Shown here: positions 15,245 to 23,616 of the stretch, piece after piece
Numbering within the stretch: the stretch's first letter is position 1
Layout of the letters: every line of letters begins with the position of its first letter
Assembly: GCA_045809745.1 (NCBI GenBank)
Contig: JBJMXE010000116.1
Coordinates: 1 to 55,070 of the forward strand
DNA: 55,070 nucleotides
Reading direction: 5' to 3'
From: DATFCK01 sp045809745
GTDB lineage: Bacteria > Verrucomicrobiota > Verrucomicrobiia > Chthoniobacterales > UBA10450
The notes under the pieces: model-generated
Told to the model about the DNA's origin: nothing
The model's input: the letters and a program-made list of their open reading frames with translations, nothing else
The model's database searches: none
Program-made: the position numbers and the translations under genes

Positions 15245-16870
15245 TCAGAATTTGTGAGCGCCGTGCGCGCCGAGAATGAATTCGAACTGGAGGAACACCG
15301 AATCGACGTCCCGGCCAGCCATGAAAAATGTGTCAGCCAAAAAGTCGTGGTTGTACTGAAGCCGGAGTTTGGAGAACTCAGTAGGAAACCAGGTTAGGTC
15401 GGCGCTAACCCGCGAGCGCGTCTGGCGCTCGGGATCGTCGGTGAAATGAGAGTCGGTGACGTGGAGATAATCTCCGCGGATTCCGGCGACCCAGCCCTTT
15501 TTGAATCCCCACAGCACCTGCGAATACATCCCCCAGTCGTGAAACGTTTCGGCCACCGGAAACGTATCGTCGACGCCACGACCGGCTTCGAAGCGCCGGT
15601 ACATGAATTCGGTTTGCCATTTCACGAACGGAAAGCCGCCTTCTGCTCTGGAGCTTTTCCATTTGTAGAGTAGATCGGCGCCGTAGATTTGGGTGCGGGT
15701 ATGCGGCCCCGTGTCATTAGAGGCAAAAGCGCCCGACACGCCGCCGAGAACCACCTGGGTCGGACTCAAGTCGACCGAACTTTCCCATCGCGGAACCCAC
15801 AGCAGATCGCCCAGCCCGCGGATCTCGCGATCAGTAGTCATGCGGCCGAAGAACACGCCGTCGTCACCTGGATTACGGAACGAATAGCCGGTTCCGCCAC
15901 GACCGTTTTGGACTGCGACTAATATTTGCGAGTACCATGGCGTTGGCATCGTCCAGGAGATTTGGGCTCCCACTCCGCGCAGTCCGTCTGGTCCCAGCAG
16001 TCGACCATGGACTAACGGAGCGTCGGCAAAGTCCCAGGTATGCGGATGCGTCGGATTGATCCGACCGAAAGGGGCAAAGAATTGGCCGGCTTTCACCTGA
16101 AGGCCGAAGGGCAGCGACGTCGTTTGAAGGAATGCTTCTTCGAGTTCGACTTCGGTTTCATTGTCGTTATCCAGTTTGAACACGATGTTGGCGAAGCCTT
16201 GAAAGTACGGGTCTACCGCGCCATCGAATGCCAGCTCGATGTTCCGCGCATTGAAACCGCGCTGTTGCGGGTCGTGATCGCCGACTTCAATTCGGTCCAA
16301 ATCCCGCGCACTCGAATATGCTGCTGCGAACACCCCATCCAGCGAGATGTTCATGTAGTTCTTGCCGCCGCCAATTGTAATCGGAGCGGTTAAAGAACTA
16401 CCGCCATTTACCACCGAGGTGGAGTCGTTTGACGCTACGACCGACGAATCGGTGGTGGAAAAAGTTCCGGTTGTGGCCGTTCCTTCAGGACTCACTTGCG
16501 CACTGGGCGGTCGAGCAGCTGAGGCTGACCCGGACACAACTGAAGTATCGTCCGTTGGGAACAGCGCCGGCGCCGCGCCGCCCGGACTGGCAGATGGGTT
16601 TGGGCCCGGCGACGATTCGGCAGTCTGTGGAAGCTCGGGCGTGGCAGCAGGGTTTGTTGTTGCTGCCCCGCCGTGTTGCTCCGCCATCTGCTGCTGAAGG
16701 GATTTTACCAGCTCAGTTAGCGACTGCACCTGCTGCCGCAAAGATTCAACTTCGGCTGCCGACGCGGGCGGCGATTGCGAACTATTTGGCCCAGGGCTGT
16801 TGTCCTGGCCTAACGCCTGTGCGACGTGGCAAAGAGCGATTGCCGTTGCTGTGAATACTAAAGTTTTCAT
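15245..16870 (-). CDS. Outer-membrane porin with N-terminal coiled coil, linked to metal uptake
   Basis: The ATG at 16870 is chosen because AGGAG lies five bases upstream and a signal peptide begins there (KTLVFTATAIALCHVAQALG). A short coiled coil follows (VESLRQQVQSLTELVKSLQQQM), which in porins of this kind trimerises or contacts peptidoglycan, then a Ser/Pro/Ala-rich linker of about 90 residues. The remaining 370 residues alternate in beta-barrel style and end in Phe (FILGAHGAHKF), as expected for Bam-inserted barrels. It is the first gene of a porin-znuA-znuB run, so it probably passes the same metal or its chelate across the outer membrane; that role is inferred. No plug domain or TonB box is seen. 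Confidence 0.8.
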   Translation of the reverse strand: MKTLVFTATAIALCHVAQALGQDNSPGPNSSQSPPASAAEVESLRQQVQSLTELVKSLQQQMAEQHGGAATTNPAATPELPQTAESSPGPNPSASPGGAAPALFPTDDTSVVSGSASAARPPSAQVSPEGTATTGTFSTTDSSVVASNDSTSVVNGGSSLTAPITIGGGKNYMNISLDGVFAAAYSSARDLDRIEVGDHDPQQRGFNARNIELAFDGAVDPYFQGFANIVFKLDNDNETEVELEEAFLQTTSLPFGLQVKAGQFFAPFGRINPTHPHTWDFADAPLVHGRLLGPDGLRGVGAQISWTMPTPWYSQILVAVQNGRGGTGYSFRNPGDDGVFFGRMTTDREIRGLGDLLWVPRWESSVDLSPTQVVLGGVSGAFASNDTGPHTRTQIYGADLLYKWKSSRAEGGFPFVKWQTEFMYRRFEAGRGVDDTFPVAETFHDWGMYSQVLWGFKKGWVAGIRGDYLHVTDSHFTDDPERQTRSRVSADLTWFPTEFSKLRLQYNHDFLADTFFMAGRDVDSVFLQFEFILGAHGAHKF

Positions 16871-16902
16871 GGAACTCCTGATCAAGAACTGAACTGCAAA
16901 TC

Positions 16903-16919
16903 TCCCGTAAAACGGGAGT
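16903..16919. promoter_or_regulatory. Perfect 7-bp inverted repeat upstream of the porin gene
   Basis: CTCCCGT (16903-16909) and ACGGGAG (16913-16919) form a perfect inverted repeat with a 3-base centre, 33 bases before the porin start. It could be an operator for a metal-responsive repressor or a 5' UTR hairpin. It does not resemble a consensus Zur or Fur box closely enough to name it. Confidence 0.3.
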
Positions 16920-17000
16920 GCGCGTTCGGTGCAGCGTTGATCTGACGACTCAGGAACGCGTTGATGTCGTCACCCGCACCGGGCGGGGAAGATCAAGCAG

Positions 17001-17309
17001 TCAGGAGAGCGATGGCGGCGCGTGCTCGAAGATCGCGGCTGTCTGGAACGAAGATTGAACCCACGATTCGGTGAGCTCAGGGAGTTTGGTAAAAGAAGCA
17101 GCAAAAACGCCGGAGATCGCCGGTGCCGCGGGCGGTGCATGATGCATGCTGCTGGCGCGGACAAAGGTGACTGCGCAGCTGTGATCGGCACCGCCGGCGC
17201 TGGTATGGATGCGTTCGTGCCAGCTTGGGCAGACGCTGAGGACAAGGCTCCAGATGAAGGCCGCCCCGGCAAGAGCAACTAGGCATTCGGATACCCGCCT
17301 CCGTCTCAT
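17001..17309 (-). CDS. Small exported protein with His/Cys motif, first gene of the metal cluster
   Basis: A 102-residue protein with a basic start and one hydrophobic helix (CLVALAGAAFIWSLVLSV), then the compact motif CPSWHERIH...GGADHSCAVTF. Spaced His, His, Asp-His and Cys in a short exported segment look like a metal site. I recall similar short verrucomicrobial proteins carrying xxADHxCAV patterns, but cannot name a family. It is co-directional with and 130 bases upstream of the porin, and divergent from the TMEM14 gene. A role as a periplasmic metal-binding or regulatory peptide of the cluster is inferred. An overlapping frame at 16970-17278 has no such features. Confidence 0.55.
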   Translation of the reverse strand: MRRRRVSECLVALAGAAFIWSLVLSVCPSWHERIHTSAGGADHSCAVTFVRASSMHHAPPAAPAISGVFAASFTKLPELTESWVQSSFQTAAIFEHAPPSLS

Positions 17310-17408
17310 CGCCGCCGACAGTCTCGCTGTTCGTTAGCAGGCGCAACCGTTTTCTTGGCTTTGTCTAACTGGACAGCAACGCCTCCGTGGATTACCAATC
17401 GCGCTACC

Positions 17409-17729
17409 ATGCTGGAACCGGCGCGAATTTATTTTCTAGTGTTCGGAATCCTGACCATCGCGGGCGGGGTGATCGGCTATGTCAAGGCTGGCAGCGTCGT
17501 GTCTGTTATCGCCGGAGCCATCACCGGAATCCTGCTGCTCGTATCCGCCTGGATTTTGCCGATGCACCGCGAAATAGGGCTCGCCCTCGCACTGCTTACC
17601 TCTGCCGTGCTCGCCGGCCAGTTTATCCCCCGGGCGTTTCGGACGCGCCGACTGGTGCCTGCCGGAGTGATGTCGCTTCTCAGTGTGATTGGCATCGCCA
17701 TCGCCATCGCTGCCTGGATCGGAAAATAG
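17409..17729 (+). CDS. TMEM14-family small membrane protein
   Basis: From the Met at 17409 the protein has 106 residues and four hydrophobic helices: an opening IYFLVFGILTIAGGVIGYVKAGS, then a Gly-rich helix (SVIAGAITGILLLVSAW), and two more to the end. The GGxxGYxKAGSxxSxxAG pattern is the mark of TMEM14/Tmemb_14 proteins, small membrane proteins of uncertain function in bacteria. The longer frame from 17355 adds 18 residues with no family support. Its stop directly abuts the start of the next gene (17730), so the two are almost certainly co-translated. Confidence 0.8.
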   Translation: MLEPARIYFLVFGILTIAGGVIGYVKAGSVVSVIAGAITGILLLVSAWILPMHREIGLALALLTSAVLAGQFIPRAFRTRRLVPAGVMSLLSVIGIAIAIAAWIGK

Positions 17730-19127
17730 ATGTCTCGCGTTCGGACGTGGCGTCGCCTGGTGCTAACCGTGGCGATAGTGATTCTGGCGGTAATCATTTA
17801 TCGCTGGATATCGCTGGAACGTTTGCACCGCGTGCTGCCAGCGGACGTAGCGCCGACGGCGACGCCAACCCCGCCTGAGCCCACGCCCACGCGGCCGCCG
17901 GTGATCACGGGCAAAATCGATACCGGTAAAATATTTAACGGCATCACGGTTCATTCGACCGTTGAAACGCCGGAAGGCGCTGATGCGAGTACTGAACGGG
18001 GCGATCCGGAGAGCTACGTCCTCGACTTGAAATTACGGGCGCGGCTTCCTATCGCTAATAAATCAATCGAGGAGCTTTCTCGGGTCACGCCACAGCTGGG
18101 CACACTGCTTCCCGGCCTAACAACCATGATCCATCCCGATTCCGTGTCGCCGCTCTACCAAGATCTTTATGCAACCAAAGCGAAGATGCTGCGCGAGAAT
18201 CTTGGCCGGCTCGATCAATTGCTTTCCCGGCACAACTTTTACGATTGTCAGACCATCTTGCAGCTGCAACATCCGCAAACCCACCGGAAGGCGCTGTTAC
18301 TACAGGCGGACATGGACGTAGACGCCGACGGTTCCGATTCGGATCGAATGCCAAGCGGACCGGCAGTCACCACTAACTTCAAACCGTTCACCAGCTATCG
18401 CTGGGCAAAGAAGACGCCCGCCACGAATCCGTACCAACCTGCCATTGAAGAAAAACTACGCCGCGCCGAAGACGATGCTGCGGCGAAGACCACGACGGCT
18501 GACCGCAAGCGGGAGCTACGCACTGCGATTACGCAATTGCGCGATGAAGTGAATACGCTGAAGAAGTTCAGCTTTCTGATCGGCGCAACCGATCCCTACA
18601 TTGTGATTCCCGGCATGTTCGCCCGCTCCCATGAGGCCAGGGTCGGAGATTATGCAGTGGTCGTCTTTGGCGATAAGATTTACCCGGCTATCGTAGGAGA
18701 CGTTGGGCCTAACGACAAAACGGGTGAGGCATCGCTGCGCATCGCGAAGGAAATCAATAATCTGGCGACGCCCTACAATCGGCCGGTCAGCGATCTCAAA
18801 GTGACCTATCTCATTTTTCCGGGCACAGCCGACACGCCGTTTGGGCCACCGGATTTGGATAAGATTCAAGGTCGCTGCCAGGCCTTGGTCGATGACATCG
18901 GTGGCGCCACAGCTCCGTTGCATCACTGGGAAAATATCATCCCGCCATTGCCAACGCCGACCCCCAGCGCAACTGCGAGCGCTACCGCGTCACCCGTTAG
19001 CCCGAGCCTGTCGCTGGCCCCGGAGTTTGCTACGCCGTCGCCAACCCCTGCCGGTCCGCCGGCTTCCGCCCCTTCGCCCGGGTCGACGTTCGCTTTTCCT
19101 TTGGCAAGTCCAACACCCGGTCGCTGA
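17730..19127 (+). CDS. Membrane-anchored GH75-like (chitosanase-fold) protein
   Basis: A 465-residue protein with an N-terminal membrane helix (LVLTVAIVILAVIIYRW), a short Pro/Thr spacer, a conserved region from about residue 60, and a low-complexity Pro/Ser/Ala tail after about 410. The core holds marks of fungal-type chitosanases (GH75): MDVDADGSDSD near residue 195, then TSYRW, DPYIVIPG near 288, and IVGDVGPNDKTGEAS near 322-335. Asp324 and Glu333 are candidates for the paired acidic catalytic residues. A helical insert of about 50 charged residues (230-278) splits the core, which is unusual. It may act on amino sugars outside the cell membrane, but activity is not proven. Confidence 0.65.
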   Translation: MSRVRTWRRLVLTVAIVILAVIIYRWISLERLHRVLPADVAPTATPTPPEPTPTRPPVITGKIDTGKIFNGITVHSTVETPEGADASTERGDPESYVLDLKLRARLPIANKSIEELSRVTPQLGTLLPGLTTMIHPDSVSPLYQDLYATKAKMLRENLGRLDQLLSRHNFYDCQTILQLQHPQTHRKALLLQADMDVDADGSDSDRMPSGPAVTTNFKPFTSYRWAKKTPATNPYQPAIEEKLRRAEDDAAAKTTTADRKRELRTAITQLRDEVNTLKKFSFLIGATDPYIVIPGMFARSHEARVGDYAVVVFGDKIYPAIVGDVGPNDKTGEASLRIAKEINNLATPYNRPVSDLKVTYLIFPGTADTPFGPPDLDKIQGRCQALVDDIGGATAPLHHWENIIPPLPTPTPSATASATASPVSPSLSLAPEFATPSPTPAGPPASAPSPGSTFAFPLASPTPGR

Positions 19128-19148
19128 GCGTTATAACAAATACACCCG

Positions 19149-19177
19149 CGCCGTTTCTCTCGACGGGTAAAACGGCG
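19149..19177 (+). terminator. Hairpin after the GH75-like gene
   Basis: CGCCGTTT (19149-19156) pairs with AAACGGCG (19170-19177) across a 13-base loop, 22 bases after the stop. The T-tract is weak (ttgtggtg), so it is a possible terminator only. Confidence 0.4.
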
Positions 19178-19259
19178 TTGTGGTGCGCGCCGGGCAGCCA
19201 CAAGCAGCGCACCAGGGTTTTCGAACAAACTGGTCATTGGGCTGTCGTGTATAAAAGGG

Positions 19260-20348
19260 ATGAAAAGGTTAGTCAGACGATGGTGGTTCTGGGTGCTGGT
19301 GGTTATCGCCGCCACCGCAGTCATTTTACACGTGTACCTGGCGACCTGGGTCCGGGATTACGTCAATCGGAAGCTCTCCGAAATCCCTGATTACCGGGCC
19401 CATGTCGATGATGTAACCCTGCATCTCTGGCGGGGGGCTTATCAGATCCATAACATTAAGATTGAAAAGGTCAGCCACCATGTGCCGGTGCCTTTTTTCG
19501 TAGCGCCGTTGGTCGACCTATCAGTCGAGTGGAAAGCTCTTTTCCAAGGTAGTTTCGTCGGTGAAATCGACTTTCATCGGCCGCAGCTGAACTTCGTAAA
19601 CGGCCGAAGCAAGGCGGAACAGCAGGCCGCTGTCGACGAACCCTGGACGGAGAAGATCAAACAACTTTTTCCTCTGAAATTTAACCGGTTCGCCGTGCAT
19701 AACGGCGAGGTTCACTATCGCGACTTCAGCAGCGATCCGAATGTAGACATCGTTATCGATCGGGTCCAAATGGTGGCCACGAACCTGACCAACAGCAAAA
19801 AACTGTCGAAAACGCTGATTGCGGAGATTCAAGGCACCGGCCGGCCATTGCGCGATGGCCAGGCCCGGGTCCAAATGTCGTTAGACCCATACGCCTCCAA
19901 ACCGACCTTCGCGTTGAATCTGGAACTTCGCGACATTCCATTGCCTAAGCTGAACGACTTCGCTCGGGCTTACGGACACTTCGATTTCAAGAGCGGCACG
20001 CTGCGGCTGGCGACTCAGTTGAGCTCAAAGAGCGGTTCGTTTACGGGATACGTTGAGCCGGTATTCGATAACATGACCATCGGCACGGCTCAGGACGAGA
20101 AATCGAATCCGCTGAGCGGTTTGTGGGCATCGGTGGTCAACGGCCTAACCAAGCTAATCCGTAACCAGCCCAAAAACCGATTTGGTACCCGGGTGCCGAT
20201 TTCCGGATCTTTCGATCAGCCGCAGCCGGCCATTCTGACCACAGTGTTCAACGTGTTCCGAAACGCATTCGTCAAGGCGTTTGAAGGAAAGCTCGAGAGC
20301 CAGGACCTGAACCTTCCGAGTAAAGTCGATCCCGACAAAAAAGAATAG
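19260..20348 (+). CDS. AsmA/DUF748-like inner-membrane protein
   Basis: A 362-residue protein with one N-terminal membrane helix (WVLVVIAATAVILHVYLATW) and a large periplasmic beta-rich part. Phrases such as LSEIPDYRAHVDDVTLHLWRG, FFVAPLVDLSVEWKALFQG and FNRFAVHNGEVHYRDF are characteristic of the AsmA/DUF748 superfamily. Members span the periplasm and are linked to lipid transport or outer-membrane assembly. The protein is shorter than classic AsmA (over 600 residues) but appears complete, with a C-terminal Lys-rich end. It stands between a hairpin and the convergent pseudokinase gene, with a 44-base gap. Confidence 0.75.
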   Translation: MKRLVRRWWFWVLVVIAATAVILHVYLATWVRDYVNRKLSEIPDYRAHVDDVTLHLWRGAYQIHNIKIEKVSHHVPVPFFVAPLVDLSVEWKALFQGSFVGEIDFHRPQLNFVNGRSKAEQQAAVDEPWTEKIKQLFPLKFNRFAVHNGEVHYRDFSSDPNVDIVIDRVQMVATNLTNSKKLSKTLIAEIQGTGRPLRDGQARVQMSLDPYASKPTFALNLELRDIPLPKLNDFARAYGHFDFKSGTLRLATQLSSKSGSFTGYVEPVFDNMTIGTAQDEKSNPLSGLWASVVNGLTKLIRNQPKNRFGTRVPISGSFDQPQPAILTTVFNVFRNAFVKAFEGKLESQDLNLPSKVDPDKKE

Positions 20349-20392
20349 AATGGTCGGGATCTCCGCGGACCTGGCCTCGTGAGTTACACCTG

Positions 20393-22447
20393 TTACTCAG
20401 AAGGGATGAATGGTTGATATGGCGGCGGATATTCGGCCGGCGCCGGGATCGTGCGCTGCTCGATGATTACCCGCCGCGGCCGCCGGTGAATGGTTTCGTT
20501 TCTGGAATAATGATCCGCATCCTGCGGCGCAACGATCGCCCGTTCGCCGGATGGCAACACAAGGACGACGTTGCCATTGGGAGTGATACTCAGCACCCGC
20601 GCGCGGATTGTTCCGGGATGTGCTCGTGCCGTATCGGACTCGGCCGCAACTGCCCTGCGTGCACGAGTGTGCGTTCTGCTCTGGGCGAGCGATTCAGATT
20701 TTTTTATCGCCGCTCTTCGGGTTCGGGCAGTCGACGATGACGCTTTCCGTGGCGCTGACCGCGGCCCCACCGATTCCGTGTCGCGGGTATCCTCATTGTT
20801 GGCTGCGCCGCCTTGATCTGTTTCGGGCGGCATCAGGGGCGGCTCCGATTTCGCGTCATTTGAGGATTCGGCTGGGGGTGCCGGCTCAGACACGGCATTG
20901 TTAGCCGCGACGCTCGCAGGCGCTGACTCGACGGCGGGAGTCGTCGTAGAGATGGCGGCTGTGGGTGCTGCAGCCGCTGAACTACCTTCGTTGTCAGCCG
21001 GCTGCTGACCTGAGTTGCTCGTTCCAGCCTGCATATTATTCGCGGCCGGCGTAATCGGAGATGGAGCGGCGGCGGTGGTGGAACTCGCGGCTGCATCGGA
21101 ATGCGGGCTCTGCGAAGGTGGAAGGACATTTGGTTGCTGTGCCACCACAGCCGCGCCTGCGGCAGCACTCGGCACCGTCACAGCAGCTGGGGAAGCCGAT
21201 GCGGTTGCGGAGGAGCCTTTCGTCGGGGTGGTGACCGTCGTCGTTACGAGCCCCCGGTTGCCTGGCTGCTGGTTGGGCGGGAGCATTGCCGCCGCCGACG
21301 GATTAGGCCCAGCATTCACCAGCGCGGCATCCGGCACGCCAACTGGAATACCTACATCTTTGGACGATTTGTTGCGATGCAGGGCAGTGGTAACGATATC
21401 TGCCGGCAAAAACAGGGCGCTGATCAGGCCGATGACCAGCAGGCAGGCAGCGATGGCCAATGCCGGCCGCCAACGGGAGCGCGTGGGTACCACCTCAGCG
21501 ACGGGAGTAGTGGGTGTTGGGCCGATGCTTGCCAAAAGCGGAGTCGGCTGGGCCTTTCGGCGCCGAATTTTTAGCCGCGGCGGTCTGGCCACAATCGGTC
21601 GAAAAGGAATTCCGAACCGTTGTTGCAGCGTTTGCCTGCGCTCAACTGCCACCAGGCAATTTCGCAGGTCTTCCGTGAACAGGACCGGATCCTGAGGGCG
21701 CATATCCGGGTCGTCTTCCAGGGTCCGGGCGATCAGGTGACGCAACGGCCGTGCGAACCGCCGCGTCTGAGGAGAGCGAGGGTATGCCGAGTAGAACATG
21801 CCCGTCAGCAAATAGCACATCGTTGCGCCTAACGAGTAAATTTCAGAACGAAAATCGGCCTTGCCTTGCAGCATCTGTTCCGGGCTGGCGAAGTCAGAAG
21901 CACTGACGTCGGGGTCGGCATGACCAGGGGCGCTTTTCAGCCCTGCTAAAGCAAAATGAGTCAGCTTCACGAATGGCCACCCGCCTTCAGTCGTTTTTCC
22001 TGGAACGATGATGAGATTGCTGGGCTGGATCGCGGGGTGCGTTAACCCGTGAAAGCTGGCTGCAGCCACTGCGGCGACCACTTGCAGTCCGACCCGAAGG
22101 ACGGCGTCAGGCGGCATCGGTCCATTCGATTTAACCCATGATTGGAGCGTTTCGCCGCTCGGATATTCTGAAACGTAAACGAAGGAGTCACCGGCGGTCC
22201 CAAACGCGACGGTCCGCGCGATGTTGAGATGATCCAACAGCATGGCGGTCCGCGCTTTCTCTTCAAACCGCTCTCGCTCGGCCGGATCAACACTGTTGAT
22301 CGGGATCAGAGTGAGCGCGACTGGCGCGCCCGATTTCAGATCTGAAGCCCTATAACTGACAGCCGGACCGTTCCGGGCGATTTCACGAGGAGCTGAATCA
22401 TCGGCACCGGTGATCCGGTACTGGTCGAGAAAAACGTCGGGTCGCAT
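20393..22447 (-). CDS. Transmembrane pseudokinase (degenerate Ser/Thr kinase) with low-complexity tail
   Basis: A 684-residue protein. Residues 1-280 have the bacterial Ser/Thr kinase fold, with the activation-segment FASPEQ, DFRSEIYSLGATMCYLLTG and the C-lobe helices intact. The catalytic residues are lost. The VAIK Lys is Thr46 (VALT); the HRD loop reads HPAIQPSN, so the catalytic Asp is Ala139 and the following Lys is Gln141; DFG reads HFA (164-166); and no GxGxxG loop is seen. A membrane helix (LAIAACLLVIGLISALFL) lies near 330-348. The remaining 330 residues are Ala/Ser/Pro/Thr-rich and extracytoplasmic, with a short conserved-looking end (ITPNGNVVLVLPSGERAIV). It is divergent from the ExbB-like operon and probably acts as a scaffold. 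Confidence 0.85.
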   Translation of the reverse strand: MRPDVFLDQYRITGADDSAPREIARNGPAVSYRASDLKSGAPVALTLIPINSVDPAERERFEEKARTAMLLDHLNIARTVAFGTAGDSFVYVSEYPSGETLQSWVKSNGPMPPDAVLRVGLQVVAAVAAASFHGLTHPAIQPSNLIIVPGKTTEGGWPFVKLTHFALAGLKSAPGHADPDVSASDFASPEQMLQGKADFRSEIYSLGATMCYLLTGMFYSAYPRSPQTRRFARPLRHLIARTLEDDPDMRPQDPVLFTEDLRNCLVAVERRQTLQQRFGIPFRPIVARPPRLKIRRRKAQPTPLLASIGPTPTTPVAEVVPTRSRWRPALAIAACLLVIGLISALFLPADIVTTALHRNKSSKDVGIPVGVPDAALVNAGPNPSAAAMLPPNQQPGNRGLVTTTVTTPTKGSSATASASPAAVTVPSAAAGAAVVAQQPNVLPPSQSPHSDAAASSTTAAAPSPITPAANNMQAGTSNSGQQPADNEGSSAAAAPTAAISTTTPAVESAPASVAANNAVSEPAPPAESSNDAKSEPPLMPPETDQGGAANNEDTRDTESVGPRSAPRKASSSTARTRRAAIKKSESLAQSRTHTRARRAVAAESDTARAHPGTIRARVLSITPNGNVVLVLPSGERAIVAPQDADHYSRNETIHRRPRRVIIEQRTIPAPAEYPPPYQPFIPSE

Positions 22448-22747
22448 TTTGGGGATCGCGGCGGCGAAAAGAGCCGCCTCTATTTAGACTCTTCTTTAGC
22501 GGAAAAATTCACCAATACGCCAAAGAAGTGAAAGGTGGCAAGGGACGCCCAACCGGAGAGACGCGCTAGATCCGCCACCCTGGGGCCAAAATACCTTGCT
22601 TCGGCAGATTGCGTTCTTTTACCCTCTAGACAGTTGAGCGGCAGGTGCCTTTCCTCGCGGAGAGCCGGATGCAGCGACCAACAGGGTGTTATCGGCGCCC
22701 CATCCGGATGGCGGCGAAGGCGCGCGCCAGCGTGGCCCCGATATGCA
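22448..22747. other. Divergent intergenic region between pseudokinase and ExbB-like genes
   Basis: These 300 bases separate two divergent starts. A frame is open from 22535 into the ExbB-like gene, but its first 70 residues are Arg/Pro-rich and unlike any family, so I treat it as noncoding. It should hold both promoters. A/T-rich patches lie near 22487-22530, but no convincing -35/-10 pair was found. Confidence 0.4.
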
Positions 22748-23614
22748 ATGAGCTCAGTAGGTGCGGAAGAAGAAGCCAATCTGAACCGGCGTAACCAGCC
22801 GGCTCTCGGCTGCGCCGCCGGGACCTTGAAGCCATGGCTAAATGCGCTTTGGGCACAACCGAACCGAACTACTGCGTTAATCCTGGCGTTGGGCGGCGCC
22901 GTTGTCTTCATCGGCCTTTTGTCCTTCGCTCTGTCTGGCCGCTCGGCGACTTTGCTCCTCGATAATCCGTCCCGGCACTTCCTGTATCCATTCACCATCC
23001 AGAACATCATGCACGTGGTCTTTTTCGTCGGGCTTGGCGAATTGTTCGTCCGGTGGCGAATTGCGGTGCGTGAGAACGCTTTCCTCGGTGCCAAATTTTT
23101 GCCGGAAGACGATCGGACGGTCCTGTTGTCGCGCGACCTCGGCCCGATTCGCAAACGCGTGGCGAATCTGTTCGATCGCGAGAACGGATTCCTGCCATCT
23201 TTGATCAACCTGGCGATCCTCCAGTTTCAATCGAGTTCATCGGTGGAACAGGCCGCCGGGGTAATGAGTCAACAACTCGAGCTAATGAGTCACCGGGTTG
23301 ATTTGCGATATGGGCTGGTTCGATTCGTGGCCTGGGTTGTTCCGACTCTGGGATTTATCGGCACAGTATTTTCGTTAGGCGCGTCGCTTTCCGACGCCGG
23401 CAACAAGAGCAAGGTTTTCGACATCCGCGATGTGGCCAGCACGCTGGGGGTCGGATTCGACTGCACCATGGTGGCGCTGATTGAGAGCGCGATCCTGGTG
23501 TTCCTGCTGCATTTGGTGCAGGAGCGGGAGGAAGGCGCGTTGAACAGCGCCGGAGACTACACTTTGCGCAACTTGATCAATCGGTTGTTTGCCGCTCCCG
23601 GAGAGAACGAATAG
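22748..23614 (+). CDS. MotA/TolQ/ExbB-type proton-channel-like membrane protein
   Basis: From the Met at 22748 the protein has 288 residues. Four hydrophobic segments are visible: TALILALGGAVVFIGLLSF, then IQNIMHVVFFVGLGELF, a third in FVAWVVPTLGFIGTVFSLG and a fourth in GVGFDCTMVALIESAILVFLL. The last two match the TolQ/ExbB/MotA signature (PxLGxxGTV and a Thr-containing final helix). A cytoplasmic stretch of about 130 residues between helices 2 and 3 is typical. Such proteins form the pentameric stator of proton-driven machines with a partner like the one encoded two bases downstream. The upstream frame to 22535 is not supported. What the machine drives is unknown. Confidence 0.82.
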   Translation: MSSVGAEEEANLNRRNQPALGCAAGTLKPWLNALWAQPNRTTALILALGGAVVFIGLLSFALSGRSATLLLDNPSRHFLYPFTIQNIMHVVFFVGLGELFVRWRIAVRENAFLGAKFLPEDDRTVLLSRDLGPIRKRVANLFDRENGFLPSLINLAILQFQSSSSVEQAAGVMSQQLELMSHRVDLRYGLVRFVAWVVPTLGFIGTVFSLGASLSDAGNKSKVFDIRDVASTLGVGFDCTMVALIESAILVFLLHLVQEREEGALNSAGDYTLRNLINRLFAAPGENE

Positions 23615-23616
23615 GG

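Noticed and set aside
21015..21695. 226-codon plus-strand frame
   Set aside because: It lies opposite the Ala/Ser/Thr-rich tail of the pseudokinase and mirrors its low complexity.
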